In this document: one piece after another, positions 1 to 11,430 of the stretch
Position numbering within the stretch: the stretch's first letter is position 1
Layout: every line of letters starts with the position of its first letter
DNA from: Apoda limacodes
Taxonomy: Eukaryota; Arthropoda; Insecta; Lepidoptera; Limacodidae
NCBI GenBank assembly: GCA_946406115.1
Contig: OX291549.1
Span: forward strand, 26,559,901 to 26,623,900
Reading direction: 5' to 3'
DNA: 64,000 bases
Translations under genes and position numbers: made by a program
Notes under the pieces: model-generated
Seen by the model: the letters and a program-made list of their open reading frames with translations, nothing else
Database searches by the model: none
Told to the model about the DNA's origin: nothing

Positions 1-230
1 AGCTCGTCAAGTGGGTATATAGAAGTGGCACTAAATAGGAGGCTCAATGAACTTAAGTACTGGAAAGCGCCGTCAAACCTTGGACAATTAAAACAAAAAC
101 AATACCGAACAAAACAGAACAGACAGGCGACTGGAAACTTCAGATAGGCAGGTGGCCACTAGCTCGACAACTTATAGCCTAAGCCTTTTTCCTCTAAGAA
201 GAGGCCCGTGTAGTGGGAAAAAATAATAAC
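1..230 (+). repeat. SINE / RTE-tail-like fragment
   Basis: The stretch ends with CTAGCTCGACAAC, a run of TCCTCTAAGAAGAGG and GCCCGTGTAGTGGG. The same order of blocks occurs near 35,770-35,880 and, in part, near 28,855-28,910. Such tails resemble the 3' end of RTE-type retrotransposons that lepidopteran SINEs share. The fragment is cut by the window start, so its head cannot be judged. Confidence 0.4.
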
Positions 231-771
231 TACTTGAGTGAAAAGCCATGAACCTTTTTTTTAATAACTAAATGCAAGTTACCTTTATTGTTAAAACGAT
301 TTTTAATATTTTATATATATGGTATCTGAAAAGAAGTCCAATATGTGAATGATTTTCAGTTACTCTTCCCATATACCTCGTAGTACATTGCCCCGAATTC
401 TGTCCTCGATTTAAAAGTATTTCCCAAGAGAAATCTTCGCTTACCTATTCAAATACAAGGTAAAGTCACAAAGTTTGCAAAGCAACGGTCCGAGGTGAGA
501 CTCCAAGAGGAACTCAGAAAATACTACTTAATTAAAAAATCGGTCAAGAGTGTTAGACACGCATAAATTGGGATACCAAAAGTCGAATCGTTTAGATACC
601 AATTTCGATAATAATTAGAAATAAAATTTTAAAAAACGTCCACACATTAAAAAGTATATAATATTCTTAGTTTCATTGCTTGCTATAGATAGAAGGATGA
701 TTACTTGAAACAAAATATATAAACAAAAAAAAACGGTCAAAAACATGGCATTGGAATATGTATTATCTAGT
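231..771. other. AT-rich stretch, no gene seen
   Basis: Only short chance reading frames are present, none with recognisable motifs. No RNA gene or repeat structure was recognised. Confidence 0.5.
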
Positions 772-866
772 GTTCCGTGCCGGTCACTACGTTCCGTGCC
801 GGTCACTACGTTCCGTGCCGGTCACTACGTTCCGTGCCGGTCACTACGTTCCGTGCCGGTCACTAC
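772..866 (+). repeat. Tandem repeat, 19 bp x 5
   Basis: Five perfect copies of GTTCCGTGCCGGTCACTAC run head to tail. Because 19 is not a multiple of three, the reading frame through it cycles among three frames, so the short open frame here is not evidence of coding. Perfect identity points to recent expansion. Confidence 0.95.
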
Positions 867-949
867 GTTTTTCAGAAGCAAAAAAAAGCTTTATTTGGTC
901 AAATAAATATCTGAAAGTATTCGCCTTCAGTGCTATTCTTATAAGTAAC

Positions 950-1660
950 TGACGACTCGCCCCGGTTCGCACGGGTGCAATGCTGCTACTAAATATACTA
1001 ATGTACATGTGGCAGACCAAGGTCCTGCCATTCTATAGTGTACATAATATGACAGCCTCCCTCGGCAGTCCCCCGGCCGGTACCACCGCAACCGCTAAAT
1101 CCCTGCATTTTAAATCTGTAATATCTTCGAAAATATTCAATAAAATAACATGCTGTAAAGGGCCATATTGATCTATATTAAATGCACAATGTATTTAAGG
1201 TTCTTAATTGGATAAGAATTAATGCTGTATTGCTTAAAGTCGCTTCGTAAATAAGCCATTATTTCTCGTAAAAAGTAAAGGATAAAAAATTATTATTGTA
1301 GGTTATCCCTAAGAGATAGACATATACCATCGCGGACTCTTTTGTATACCTTTTCAAAGTGTACAATACTGTAGTACATTATTTTGATCTATCTCATAGG
1401 GTTCAGCCAGCGTTTGCAATGTAAGCGCAAAAAAATGTGTTTATTTACGACCTCACATTAGAAACCTCTAAAAATATCAGTGTTTCTCTACTATATTATG
1501 CATGTTTTATACATACAAACCTTCCTCTTGAATCACTCTATCTATTAGTAGAAACTGCTTCAAAATCCGTTGTGTAGTTTTGAAGATCTAAGCATACATA
1601 GGGACAGACAGCGGGAAGCGACTTTGTTTTATACTATTTAATTTTTTTTTCTCAGTTTAC
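950..1660 (+). repeat. Lepidopteran dispersed repeat (non-coding)
   Basis: It begins near CGCCCCGGTTCGCACGGG and ends near GGGAAGCGACTTTG followed by TTTATACTAT. I recognise this begin/end pair from many lepidopteran intergenic sequences. No coding capacity is visible, and I cannot assign it safely to LINE or Helitron. Confidence 0.5.
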
Positions 1661-1789
1661 TAGACTTTTCCAAGAATGCGTTTAGCCAGAGTGATGCCGA
1701 CAACATGACATGGAAATCGGGAATAGTCATTTTCAAAAATTTATTTATTCTACATATTTCAATTCTAAACGGTTTTCCTACATTGCCAG

Positions 1790-2470
1790 CCTATGGGTTT
1801 GGGCTCTACGAGTGATGTGGCCTGCTCATTGCCACTTCAGCTTTCTTTTTGAGCTATGTCAGTGACTTCGGTTCTTTGGCGAATTTCTTCGAAGAGAAGC
1901 ACTACCAACAGCTAATTTAAGAGGCCAACAGTTAGAGACCTCGTTTCTGTACCGTAAATCACCACTGGCAACACACATTGTCTTCGAGCGATTCTGCCAT
2001 GAGCACTATGTCGTTGACAAATGAAGGGTTAGTGATTTACTTACTCGCCATTTATGTTAATGCTGTATCCCTTTCATTTCAAAAGCATAAACACATCTTC
2101 AAAAATCCTTGTAAATAATGTCTCCCTACCCTTTTGCAGTTTGATTAATTTCGTTTTCTGGCACTTGTAGTCTGACAGACATGGTGGGATGCAAACAATT
2201 CAATACTTCGATGTACCAATAGTCAGTGTACCGTTGAAGAGACTGAAGAACACCGCCCAGGCTCCGATAATATAGAAGGCTTTTTCATAGTCCATGAACG
2301 CTATGCAAAGAGGCCGATTATACTCATCTATCTATTCTGCTGGAGCATTTTTATGTGGTCTTTTATACTAAATCTTTTCGAAAAGCGGCTTATTCGGGAA
2401 GCTAGAATTCGTCAAACCTGCGTTCGAGACGACTCGTTATGACCCTGAAAAACACGTTTCGACATGTCTT
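1790..2470 (-). mobile_element. RTE-type non-LTR retrotransposon fragment, decayed
   Basis: Reading the minus strand gives, in shifting frames, the RT palm segment AFMDYEKAF (about 2,285-2,315), then QCVLPVVIYGTETRSL and EEIRQRTEVTDIAQK (about 1,850-2,010), which are typical of the lepidopteran RTE clade. The part between palm and C-terminus is largely deleted and stops and frameshifts are frequent. The same family is better preserved at 40.84-43.1 kb. It is a dead copy. Confidence 0.75.
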
Positions 2471-4104
2471 ATAAGCGATCGCTAGCTCGATAGTTCTATA
2501 GATATTTAGGTCTTAAGGGGTAAAGGCAGTTGGAAAATAGCCTCGTTAACTCTTTATCCTGACTATATGAACCCTTATGTAAAAGATTTGTCACCGACCT
2601 ATATCAAATGCATGAAACTAAATGTTTCACTATGGAACCCCAAACACTGTAAATTATGTAAGATTACAAGCGAAACAAGAATGAAGTGTCCAAGCATTCT
2701 CATGGGAATGTGTTTATTTAAGTAATCAAAAGGATATTACTTTTCTTTATTCCTGCCTATAGTAAGCTAAAGTTTAGGAATGGGGTGTATATTTAACTTG
2801 AATTATGAATTAAAGTTATTTTTTTGGCTTCGTGAGGAACGCCAGGGTTGCACTTGAAAGTTATGTTTCGTATTTTTCTTTTTGTTTTGTGAGAATGTTG
2901 TACGAGTAGTTAGTATTGGGTTCTCGTGTTAGCCCGAATTCAGGTCCTGGTGATTGAGTCCTGTGATTAAAACTTTAAATATTAATAGAGCCAAAATTGA
3001 TTTTTCAGCCAAAACCGAATATTTGGCCTTGGTCCCAGTTTCGGCCAGAAACGAAACCGAAACTTATTAAAAGTAACTTAGTAAGTACTGATTATAGTAT
3101 AGTGCTTACTGTAGCTTTTGTCAACGTGGAATTCGATTTTGGTTACTACTGCGGGAACTTTTGAATTTTTCGGGATAAAAAGTAGCCTATGTCCTTGTCT
3201 TCAACTAAGTATTTCTGTGCCGAATCTCAGCTTGATTGGAGTTAAGGGCGTTAAGCAATAACAAACTATGAAACATACAAACTTTCACAAATATTATATT
3301 TATGTTAGTGAATTTGGATTTAAATGTAAGTTAAGTAATTATACATTGTAATTAGTTGTTTAATAAACTGCACAAAAAGTAAAATGAAAAGACAAGTTTA
3401 TTGTGAGGAAATAGTTTAATCCTTTTTTTTCTTTTATTATTATTATTATTTACAATGCGATAAAACATTATACATAGTATTCTAGGGTAAATATTTACTT
3501 ATTGGGCACGAACTACTTTTGCTTCAAAAAAATTTTAATCGATATAGATCGATTATCCTTATATACAAATGGAGTAAAAATCTATACTGAAATACTGGAC
3601 CACACAAGGGTGTGTTTAATACATGCCAAGCAATTTTTTTTTAAAAATCCATACAAAAAAAAAATTTAAAAATCCATACATGAAAAATCGTTTCCGCCGA
3701 TTTTTGCATTTCATTTATGTGTAAGGGGATGCTTCTTTTTCGTTTAAGACATTTTTGATGCCAAAATAACTACTGCCCAATAAGTACCTAAACATTTACC
3801 TATTCTAGTGCTAAACATAAACCTTGAGGTTTTTCCGAACACAATAGCAGTTTGTAATTGATAGTTTATGGCGAAGGCGGAGGACTGAATGTTTTGTAGG
3901 GGAGATTGGTACTTACTTTGTTTTTCGTACAAAAATTTCTATTCTCCGCGAATTCGAAGGTTTTAGATTAAACTTATTTGATCAGAAACACTCTGCTTTA
4001 TACCATCGACTAAGATAAAATAAGTTCTTCAATACATTTGCTGAAAACATGCATTTACGAAGCTTGTATCCATTGTTCGACAGTTCAAAATTACGCACCA
4101 TACA
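2471..4104. other. Intergenic, no gene seen
   Basis: AT-rich sequence. About 3,120-3,305 carries GGATAAAAAGTAGCCTATG, the reverse-complement form of the dispersed repeat also found at 26.5, 33.4 and 44.6 kb. A short TTA-type microsatellite sits near 3,433-3,450. Nothing else was recognised. Confidence 0.5.
3120..3305 (-). repeat. Lepidopteran dispersed repeat, reverse orientation
   Basis: Contains AAAAAGTAGCCTATGTCC and a decayed form of the block that in the forward copies reads CTGTCTGTTACC...CGCTGTACCGATT. It is a partial copy without coding capacity. Confidence 0.5.
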
Positions 4105-4164
4105 ACGGAACGTGCGGTAAAATAGATACTCCCACATAAGTACCTGTTTTACCGCACGCTCCGT
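4105..4164. repeat. Short inverted repeat (hairpin)
   Basis: ACGGAACGTGCGGTAAAA at 4,105-4,122 pairs with TTTTACCGCACGCTCCGT at 4,147-4,164, with one mismatch over 18 bp and a 24-bp loop. It is likely the remnant of a small inverted-repeat element. No T-run or gene end makes it a terminator. Confidence 0.8.
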
Positions 4165-6011
4165 TTTTTCAATTTTGCTGGAACCTCCTTGAAAGCGCTT
4201 TGATCTATACGTTCGGCTCACTTTGATACTAAAGGTAAAAAGCGACGAAAGATGTAGTTCTAATTTTCACCAACCGCACGTGGCGCCATTTGCGAATGCG
4301 CGCTATTTTCATATTAAATAAAGATTGTTGGGACTTTCCGACTGATATCTATTTACAGAATAATGATTTCAAACGAGGAATCCAATATCAATATAGAATC
4401 TACTCATCCTGAAATTTAAAATGAGGTGACAATTGGAGAAAATGGACTCTTACCCCCAAAATCGCGAGAGCGATATTTAATGGCTCACAATAATTTTATA
4501 TCATGGAAAACTCGAAGAAACACTCCATCATTCTCTGAAAATGTTTTAATGGCTTATTTCAATGAATAACGTGTGAAGTATAAACCGTCATATATAAATA
4601 TATATGGTCAATATATATTCGATGTTGAAAAGCGCTCTTAAAACCAACCAATAACATAGATTTATCAAAGTACCTACATAAAGTTACACGTATTTTTGAA
4701 AAGACAGTCAAATGACTAAACAAGTGAAAAATCTAAAGTATTACTGCAGAGAAAAAGAAAAAACCTAAAACAATTCCGAAATGACGCTCCAGATGAAAAA
4801 TATTTTTTAATTAAGGTACGTTTTTGAAATATTTGTTTACTTTAAGGTTTAAAGTTACTTATAAATTAAACTGTTCTTTCGCAAATGTGTTGAAAAACGT
4901 TGTATGACATCCGTGCGGAATTGGTATTTACAAACTCAGGACTATGGTAATACCGAGACGAATATCATATATAACTATTTTTTATATTTCCGCTAATTCA
5001 AACTGTTAACAATAGGTTCATGATATCCATTATATTACAAATGAAAAAAAGGGAATTTAATTTGAGGGACGAAGTTGGATCCCGAGAGCAGCGAAGGGTG
5101 CTAGAGTAGAATCCTGAGCGGAGCGAGGGTTACATAGGACCACGATTAAAATTTTTTTTTTACGTGTTGTATACTCTCATTTTTACCATCGACTGCGAGA
5201 AAAGAAAAAGTACTATATTTTACTTACTTTTCAGTTACTATACTAATATTTATCACATTTTGGTATATATTCGGTAATTATTACCGGGTGATACGAGAAC
5301 AATAACATAAAATAACCACAATGACAATTAAAACAATTAGTAAGGTTCAATACTCAAAACCCAACTAGAATTGGCGGGGTATGTTTTTTTAATGGCTCCA
5401 TTTAACCAGCCAGTAGGTACTTAAAACATGTTTTATTATTTTTTGTACATAATTCGTACAATTCGTGCTTGTTCCAAATTCAAAATGTTTTTATTCTCTA
5501 ATGAGTAAAAGTAAGTTTGATCCACTGTTGTATGAATGATTCTCTTTTTCGAGTGACATGGCAATGGTAATAAACTATAAACACGATCGGAGATGAAGGA
5601 AATGTGAATAAGTTTATTCTATTGAAGCGTCCCAACATTTCCATTCCTATTTTACTTACCACTTAACACTTTTCAGGATCTGGCTTACGGCACTTGCAAA
5701 AAAACCCCAAGTAGTTTACGTTAAGGTAATTTTTTACTTTCCAAAAACGCTTGAATTTTATGTAATAAAAATTTCTATTGATAGAATACCTACCACATTT
5801 ATATACAAAGATGAAATTCAGAAACTCTCGGAGGTTTTTTTCTGAAACTATTTTTTTCGGAAAATAAATAAATTCATTTCATACAAAATCAGCCATTACA
5901 CAACAATAAATATCTACAAAAACAAAACACATGAGAGAAAAAAATTACAAAAAAATAACATGTTGCCAGTTTTCAACAATCGAGTACTTTGTAAAGTAAT
6001 AATCGATAAAA
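4165..6011. other. Intergenic, no gene seen
   Basis: AT-rich with no supported coding region. At about 5,050-5,155 there is a short repeat-like stretch with two related motifs, GAGCAGCGAAGGGT and GAGCGGAGCGAGGGT. Similar blocks are common in lepidopteran repeats but the family is not clear. Confidence 0.45.
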
Positions 6012-6060
6012 AAAACAACCGGCCAAGTGCGAGTTGGACTTGTGCACCGAGGGTTCCATA
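6012..6060 (-). repeat. Terminal fragment of GGTTCCGTACC-type dispersed repeat
   Basis: Read on the minus strand it gives GGAACCCTCGGTGCACAAG and then GCACTTGGCCGGTTG, the right end of the repeat present in fuller form at 27.6, 34.4 and 60.1 kb. Only about 50 bp remain. Confidence 0.75.
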
Positions 6061-6867
6061 CCTACCACCATTTATGTAATCTACGAACACAAACAAAAAC
6101 ATTTTTATATTTGAGTTGATTCCGTCAGTTTTTTTCACATTCGGCAGCGTCGTAAATTAATACTTATCAGTGATTTTTTTTTGGTTAACTTACTATAGTC
6201 ACATTTAACTATACTTATAATAAATTCCTTATACCTAAAAATAACACATGAACAAATTAAATAGGTAGAAAATCCAGGAATGAAATGCAGCAATAAAAAT
6301 TAAATGATTCAACTGTATTACTAGGTAATAAATCAAGTAGTGGCGACAGTTGGAAAATTGCAACATTTTAAGCCTGGACGTAGAAATATAGAACGCCACT
6401 TCCGCAAACAGTCACTGTACGTACACAGTCAATATCTCACTTTTAAATTTTATTTTCACCTCTGCAGCACCAAAAGGGTGGTTTTGCTGTTCAAAAACAG
6501 TGGGCAAAATCGATTTTTACTGCGAGCGTAAGACAAAATAATAGAAACATAATAGTTTATGTATATTGTTTTCACCTCACCAGCACGAGAAGGATAGTTT
6601 TAGTTTAATAGACGTAAGAGAATATTTACTAAGTAAAAGTAAAAAAAAATTTGTAAATATTTATTTGTACCAAGACAAAAAATATTCAATGCAATTAAAC
6701 AAATGAATCGAGTCAAAGATATGTTATTGTTTAAGTGAAAGATGTTTCGATTTCCATTAACGATTTTTTTTTTGTTAGAATAAGAAATATTATTCTTTTT
6801 TCTAGCAATTACATTTGATTAATTGATTCTTCAGAGTATGTAATAATATTTCTGTAACATATATATA
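6061..6867. other. Intergenic, no gene seen
   Basis: AT-rich sequence with short chance reading frames only. Confidence 0.45.
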
Positions 6868-6869
6868 TA

Positions 6870-7759
6870 CACACCGGCACAATTAGCGGAACACAAAAAA
6901 AGGATTTGAACGAATGGCAGCAGGTTCTCTTTACTGATGAGTGCAGAGTTCTTTTAAAACAGATCGATGGGAGACAGCGAATATGGAGACGCAAAGGAGA
7001 ATGCCACATACAGTCTAATATTGAACACACAGTGGCTTATGGTGGCGGCTCGATTATGGTTTGGGGAGGGATATGTTTGGGAGCTCGCACGGAGTTAGTG
7101 ATAGTCACAGGAGGGACCATGACAGCAGATCGATACATCAGAGACATTTTAGAAGAACATGTTGTACCATTTGCCCCATTTATTGGTGACGACTTTATTC
7201 TAATGCAAGATAATGCTCGTGCTCATAGTGCACAATCGGTGCAGGCATATCTGAGCCACGTAGGTATATCGGTGATGCAGTGGCAAGCTAATTTCCCCGA
7301 TGTGAATCCGATAGAGCTTGTCTGGGACTTGCTAAAAAGAAGGGTTAAATCCAGAATGCCACCCCCCAACAATCTGAATGAACTTGGAAACGCATTACTT
7401 GAGGAGTGGGTGCCTCAAGAAATCATCGATAACATAATCTGTAGCATGCCCAGACGAATGGAAACCGTAATCAGAGCAAGAGGGGGAAACACTCTTTATT
7501 AATTTTGCTTTAATTTTATTGTTAAATCATTTAATGCTTACTTTTTTTTATTTTTTGTGATGGTTCATAATCATCTAAAAATTTCACTGATTTCAAATTT
7601 CTTTATTTTTCAATAAAAAATAACGAAGACTTTTCAAAGTCGTTGTTAAAAGATGTTAATCAATTTGTTATTTTGTGTCTAATTACATTTTCGTCAAATA
7701 TATGCGTTATTATCTCATAGTCTCACTTTTTTTTCTTTTCCTCTAATTGTGCCGGTGTG
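6870..7759 (+). mobile_element. Tc1/mariner element, internally deleted, both ends present
   Basis: The 890-bp element has terminal inverted repeats: CACACCGGCACAATTAG at 6,870-6,886 and its complement ending at 7,759. Each is extended by an imperfect GGAA. It is flanked by TA on both sides (6,868-6,869 and 7,760-7,761), the target duplication of the superfamily. The left repeat runs directly into the middle of the transposase frame, so the left side of the element, with the DNA-binding domain, is missing. The right side has about 255 bp of AT-rich non-coding sequence after the stop codon. Confidence 0.95.
6906..7502 (+). pseudogene. Tc1-type transposase, DDE domain only
   Basis: The frame encodes the catalytic half of a Tc1-family transposase, which cuts and joins transposon ends in the nucleus. 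Counting from the leucine codon at 6,906, the first aspartate is residue 11 (LFTDEC), the second residue 102 (LMQDNARAH) and the glutamate residue 137 (NPIELVWD). The 34-residue spacing of the last two is the DD34E signature of Tc1. GGSIMVWGG and IWRRKGE are also typical. Full-length relatives have about 340 residues; the N-terminal helix-turn-helix region is absent. The frame is open back into the terminal repeat, but there is no ATG before the methionine of SIMVWGG (residue 51), so no normal start exists. The catalytic domain has no internal stop, suggesting recent loss. It cannot be a complete transposase. Confidence 0.92.
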
Positions 7760-7761
7760 TA

Positions 7762-8389
7762 TGTAAGAATATGCAATGACAAATAAAGGTGTTTATACAC
7801 AGTACCGAAGATTCAAAAACATTATACTTAGAGATCTAACTGCGTCTTTAATAAGTATCTGAGACTTGTATTTTGTTCGAATTGATTCATCAATGATTTA
7901 GTTATGAAAGTAGTCATTAAATCATAATAATTCTAAATAGCGCGTTCTAGCTTAGTGTCAATAACTGTACAACACCATCTGTTGATATTATTTAGATTTA
8001 TCTTAGAAAGGATTAAATTCTTGATTTTAAAGAAGTCCATCTTATTAACTGAAAAAAAAACTAAATCTCAAAATAAGCATATTTATCATAAAATTACAAA
8101 AAATCTAAGAATAAAATAGTAACAGACAGGTGGCAATTTTATAACAAAAATATATTTTTAATCTGAGAAAATATATTTTTGGTATAACTAAATATTTTGA
8201 GAAAGTACTCCGTCTTGTAAAGAAGAATCCTATTTATACGTGTAGTAAGAAGTGGTGGCAAGTGATTTACGTTTTGAAAACCACATTCTTGAAATGGCTC
8301 GAAATTGTTTTTATCGCCTAAGAATACTTTATAGAAATAGTGATTACCCGAATCTTCAGTTACGTGTTAAGGTATCCTTGGTTCTCTCC
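7762..8389. other. Intergenic, no gene seen
   Basis: AT-rich, no recognised features between the Tc1 element and the Jockey-type element. Confidence 0.45.
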
Positions 8390-8756
8390 TAGATACGTGG
8401 ACATCTTCTTTTACCCCTGTCGGGTAAAAAGAGGTACGGGTGTCGGGGTAAGAACTAATGTTTTACCCCATGACCCGGGCGAGTCTCGTGGGTGAATACA
8501 CCCACGGTGATTTTATAGAGAGGGCCTACTTTTCAGGCCCCCTGACAACATAATGGCCACTTAAAAAGCGGCGAAGACGGGAATAAACAAAAATAAAACC
8601 AAAATAAAATAAAACAAAGGAATAAACAAAACCAAAATAAAATAAAACAAAAATGAAGAAATTACGAAAAAAGTTGGACAGAATTTGAAAAAATTAAAAC
8701 AATAAAACAGTAAAACAATTTTTTAGTAATTTGAGAATGAAAACTAAGCAAAAGGC

Positions 8757-11387
8757 TTAATTTTTTGGTGGAATTAGCTCCCTAGGGAGAGGTCGACCTT
8801 CCGGTGGACGGGCATGTAACGGCGCAATGCCCCTTAGGTGAGGATGCGCACTGTTGTCCGCCATGTCAAACAGCCGGGCGGCCAGTCTGGCGATAAACTC
8901 ACCTATCGGCTCTGCCTTTGTGTCCCTAGCAATTGTGTCGTTGCGGACGTAACGCGGAGCACCCGTTATTATCCTTAGCGACTTGTTTTGCACAACTTGG
9001 ATCTTTTTCTTTTTAGTGGCGGATAGCAATGCGTACCAAGCCGGCGCGGCGTACGTCAAACGGGACCTAACGTAGAGCTTGTATAGCCGGACTTTGGTTT
9101 TGAGCGACAGGTCAGATGAAAATAGTGGCCTTAAGGCCGCCCTGGCGCCGACCGCTCTGGCTGTCGCATGCTCGACCATTTTGGTCATGCGCAACCTGCG
9201 GTCGATAAAGCAGCCAAGGTATTTCACACTGCACTGCCACTCAATTACCTGTCCGCGGAATACAAGCTCCTTAGGTAATAGTCTCTGTTGGCCGGTTAAG
9301 ATGGCTGCCGTTTTTGAGGCGTTTACTGCTATCCTCCACTTGTCAAGCCAGCACGGGAGGATATCCAATAATCGCTGCATTTTAGCGGCAGCTAAATGGG
9401 ACTTACGGGATGAGCTCATGTACGCGCTGTCGTCAGCATACAATGCTAGGGTGACGTCCTGTGTGCCTGGCGATAGACCGCTATCGCTAAGCGTAGGAAT
9501 GTCATTGGTGAAAAGTGCATACAACAGAGGGGAAAGGCAACTGCCTTGTGGGACCCCCGCTGTAATGGTCTTAATAGGGGAGTTTTTATTGTCAACCGAA
9601 ACATAGAAACTCCGCCCCTCCAGAAAGGAGGCTATTATACGCCCGAACATGGGGGGTAAATTGGTCTCAGAGAGTTTGAACAATAAGCCGGCGTGCCAAA
9701 CACGATCAAAAGCCTTCTCTATATCGAGAAAGACCCCGACCGTGTACCTGCCCTTGTTCATCTCAAAGGCCATATGGTGTAAGACGCGAGTAAGCTGAAG
9801 AGTGGTGCTATGATTACTTCTAAAACCAAACTGTTCTGGTCTTAGATTGATAAAAGGTGATATCCTTTTCAATAAAAGACGTTCGAACAGTTTGGCTATG
9901 TTAGAAAGTAAAGTGATCGGGCGATAATGCTCTGGTTTCTGGCGGCTCTTGCCAGGCTTCGGTATGACAATAATTTTGCCTGTCCTCCAGGCCGTGGGAA
10001 AGAGACCTGTGCGCAGGATTCCGTTAAAAATACGGGTTAAGGCCACAAGACCTTTCCTAGGCAACATTAATAGGGCCGTGTTCGGAATTCCGTCAGGGCC
10101 GGGTGATTTCTTTTTATTTAAAAAAGATATAAATTTTTTGACCTCCTTAGGGGAGATAAAATCATCACCTCTAAGTGGGTCAATATGACTAGTAAGGATC
10201 TGTTGTATACGCTCCTCAACCAATGTTGTGTGGGCGTGGTCGACAGTGGGATTGGGCCTAAATTGGTCCTCGAAATGGTCCGCCAGTAAGCCCGCGCGTT
10301 CCTCAGCTGAGTACAGACGGTTACCTAGCGTGTCTACAAGGGGGTGTATGGGTGCAGGGGTGCTTGTCATACAGCGAGCTAAACGATATAGAGCGGTATC
10401 GTTGTCGCTGGCCTTTGAGATTGTGTTATCCCAAGACCATTTCCGATAAGTTGAAATTTGGTTCGAAAGCTCAGTACCTAACTTATTTAACTCTTTTTTA
10501 ATTGTTGGGCAACGAGTTCGGCACCACAGTCTACGAAGCTCTCGTTTTTGGCTAAGTTTACTACGGAGATGTGCCGGTAGTAAACTTTTCCCCGAGGTTG
10601 ACTTGGCAGACGTGGTGCACTGAGCAAGTGCGGAGGAGATAGCAAAAGTAAGTGACTGAGTGGCTGTTTCCACTTCCTGTGGGTTAGACAGGCCACCGGG
10701 AGGGAGTTTAAATGAGTTCAGTAATTCTTGATATTTTGTCCAGTCCGTGAAGTTTTTCATTGGTGGTAAAGGTTTATCCCTAATAGAAACTCCGAGGACC
10801 AGTAAAATGGGAAGGTGTTGCGAATCGATATCATGGAGGGTTTCTAAAGAGATGGGCCAATTGATATTACGGGCTAGTGCTATGTCTAGTACGTCTGGTT
10901 GAAATAAGTCTTGAGAGGGATAATGAGTGGGGGAGCCGGGGCCAATTACAACGTAATTGTGCGCCGCAGCATCGATTTTCAAATCTCTACCTTCATTGGA
11001 TGAAATTCTTGAGCCCCATTGTCGGTGTTTGGCGTTGAGGTCGCCGAGTATAAGTGTGGGCGTGTCGTCGGACATAATATTTTTTATATCGCCGGAAATG
11101 AAAGGCACCTTAGGAGGTTTGTAGGCGGCATAAACCTTAAGTTCGGTGTTACCGACTTTTAGTTTAATGCCTATCGCTCGAGTTGAAACAAAGCTTGGCA
11201 GGGGTAAACTTTCGTGGACAAGGTCTCTACGGATCAGCACTGCTGTGCCCCTGTAAGCGATGTTATTTGTGGCATTTATTTCGTCCCGCCTGTAGACGAA
11301 ATAATTAGGTAGACATAATGGTTGCTCAGGTCGTAACTTGGTTTCGCCCAACAGCACAATATGAATATCATGCTGCTGGACTAGCAA
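8757..11387 (-). CDS. Jockey ORF2: AP-type endonuclease plus reverse transcriptase
   Basis: The product of about 876 residues nicks target DNA and copies the element RNA by target-primed reverse transcription. The N-terminal third is an AP-type endonuclease: VLLGETKLRPE, then LILGDLNAKHRQWGSR, then DSQHLPILL. The middle is the reverse transcriptase: SPGPDGIPN, HYRPITLLSNIAKLFERLL, FLDIEKAFDRVWH, AGVPQGSCLSPLLYALF and ALYADDSAYM with the catalytic aspartates. No stop interrupts the frame. The frame stays open upstream past 11,455 (WSKNSLQSKD, near the usual WN start of this domain) into the end of ORF1, with no ATG; the codon at 11,387 is TTG. Translation therefore probably depends on ORF1, by reinitiation or frameshift. 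One oddity is SQH where the endonuclease motif is normally SDH, so nicking activity is in doubt. Confidence 0.95.
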   Translation of the reverse strand: MLVQQHDIHIVLLGETKLRPEQPLCLPNYFVYRRDEINATNNIAYRGTAVLIRRDLVHESLPLPSFVSTRAIGIKLKVGNTELKVYAAYKPPKVPFISGDIKNIMSDDTPTLILGDLNAKHRQWGSRISSNEGRDLKIDAAAHNYVVIGPGSPTHYPSQDLFQPDVLDIALARNINWPISLETLHDIDSQHLPILLVLGVSIRDKPLPPMKNFTDWTKYQELLNSFKLPPGGLSNPQEVETATQSLTFAISSALAQCTTSAKSTSGKSLLPAHLRSKLSQKRELRRLWCRTRCPTIKKELNKLGTELSNQISTYRKWSWDNTISKASDNDTALYRLARCMTSTPAPIHPLVDTLGNRLYSAEERAGLLADHFEDQFRPNPTVDHAHTTLVEERIQQILTSHIDPLRGDDFISPKEVKKFISFLNKKKSPGPDGIPNTALLMLPRKGLVALTRIFNGILRTGLFPTAWRTGKIIVIPKPGKSRQKPEHYRPITLLSNIAKLFERLLLKRISPFINLRPEQFGFRSNHSTTLQLTRVLHHMAFEMNKGRYTVGVFLDIEKAFDRVWHAGLLFKLSETNLPPMFGRIIASFLEGRSFYVSVDNKNSPIKTITAGVPQGSCLSPLLYALFTNDIPTLSDSGLSPGTQDVTLALYADDSAYMSSSRKSHLAAAKMQRLLDILPCWLDKWRIAVNASKTAAILTGQQRLLPKELVFRGQVIEWQCSVKYLGCFIDRRLRMTKMVEHATARAVGARAALRPLFSSDLSLKTKVRLYKLYVRSRLTYAAPAWYALLSATKKKKIQVVQNKSLRIITGAPRYVRNDTIARDTKAEPIGEFIARLAARLFDMADNSAHPHLRGIAPLHARPPEGRPLPRELIPPKN

Positions 11388-11430
11388 CCTGAGGTCATCC
11401 TGGATGACACTGGATTCCAGTATACAATCC

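Noticed and set aside
9079..9606. Long open frame on the plus strand opposite the Jockey ORF2
   Set aside because: It is the antisense shadow of a GC-richer coding region with no domain of its own.
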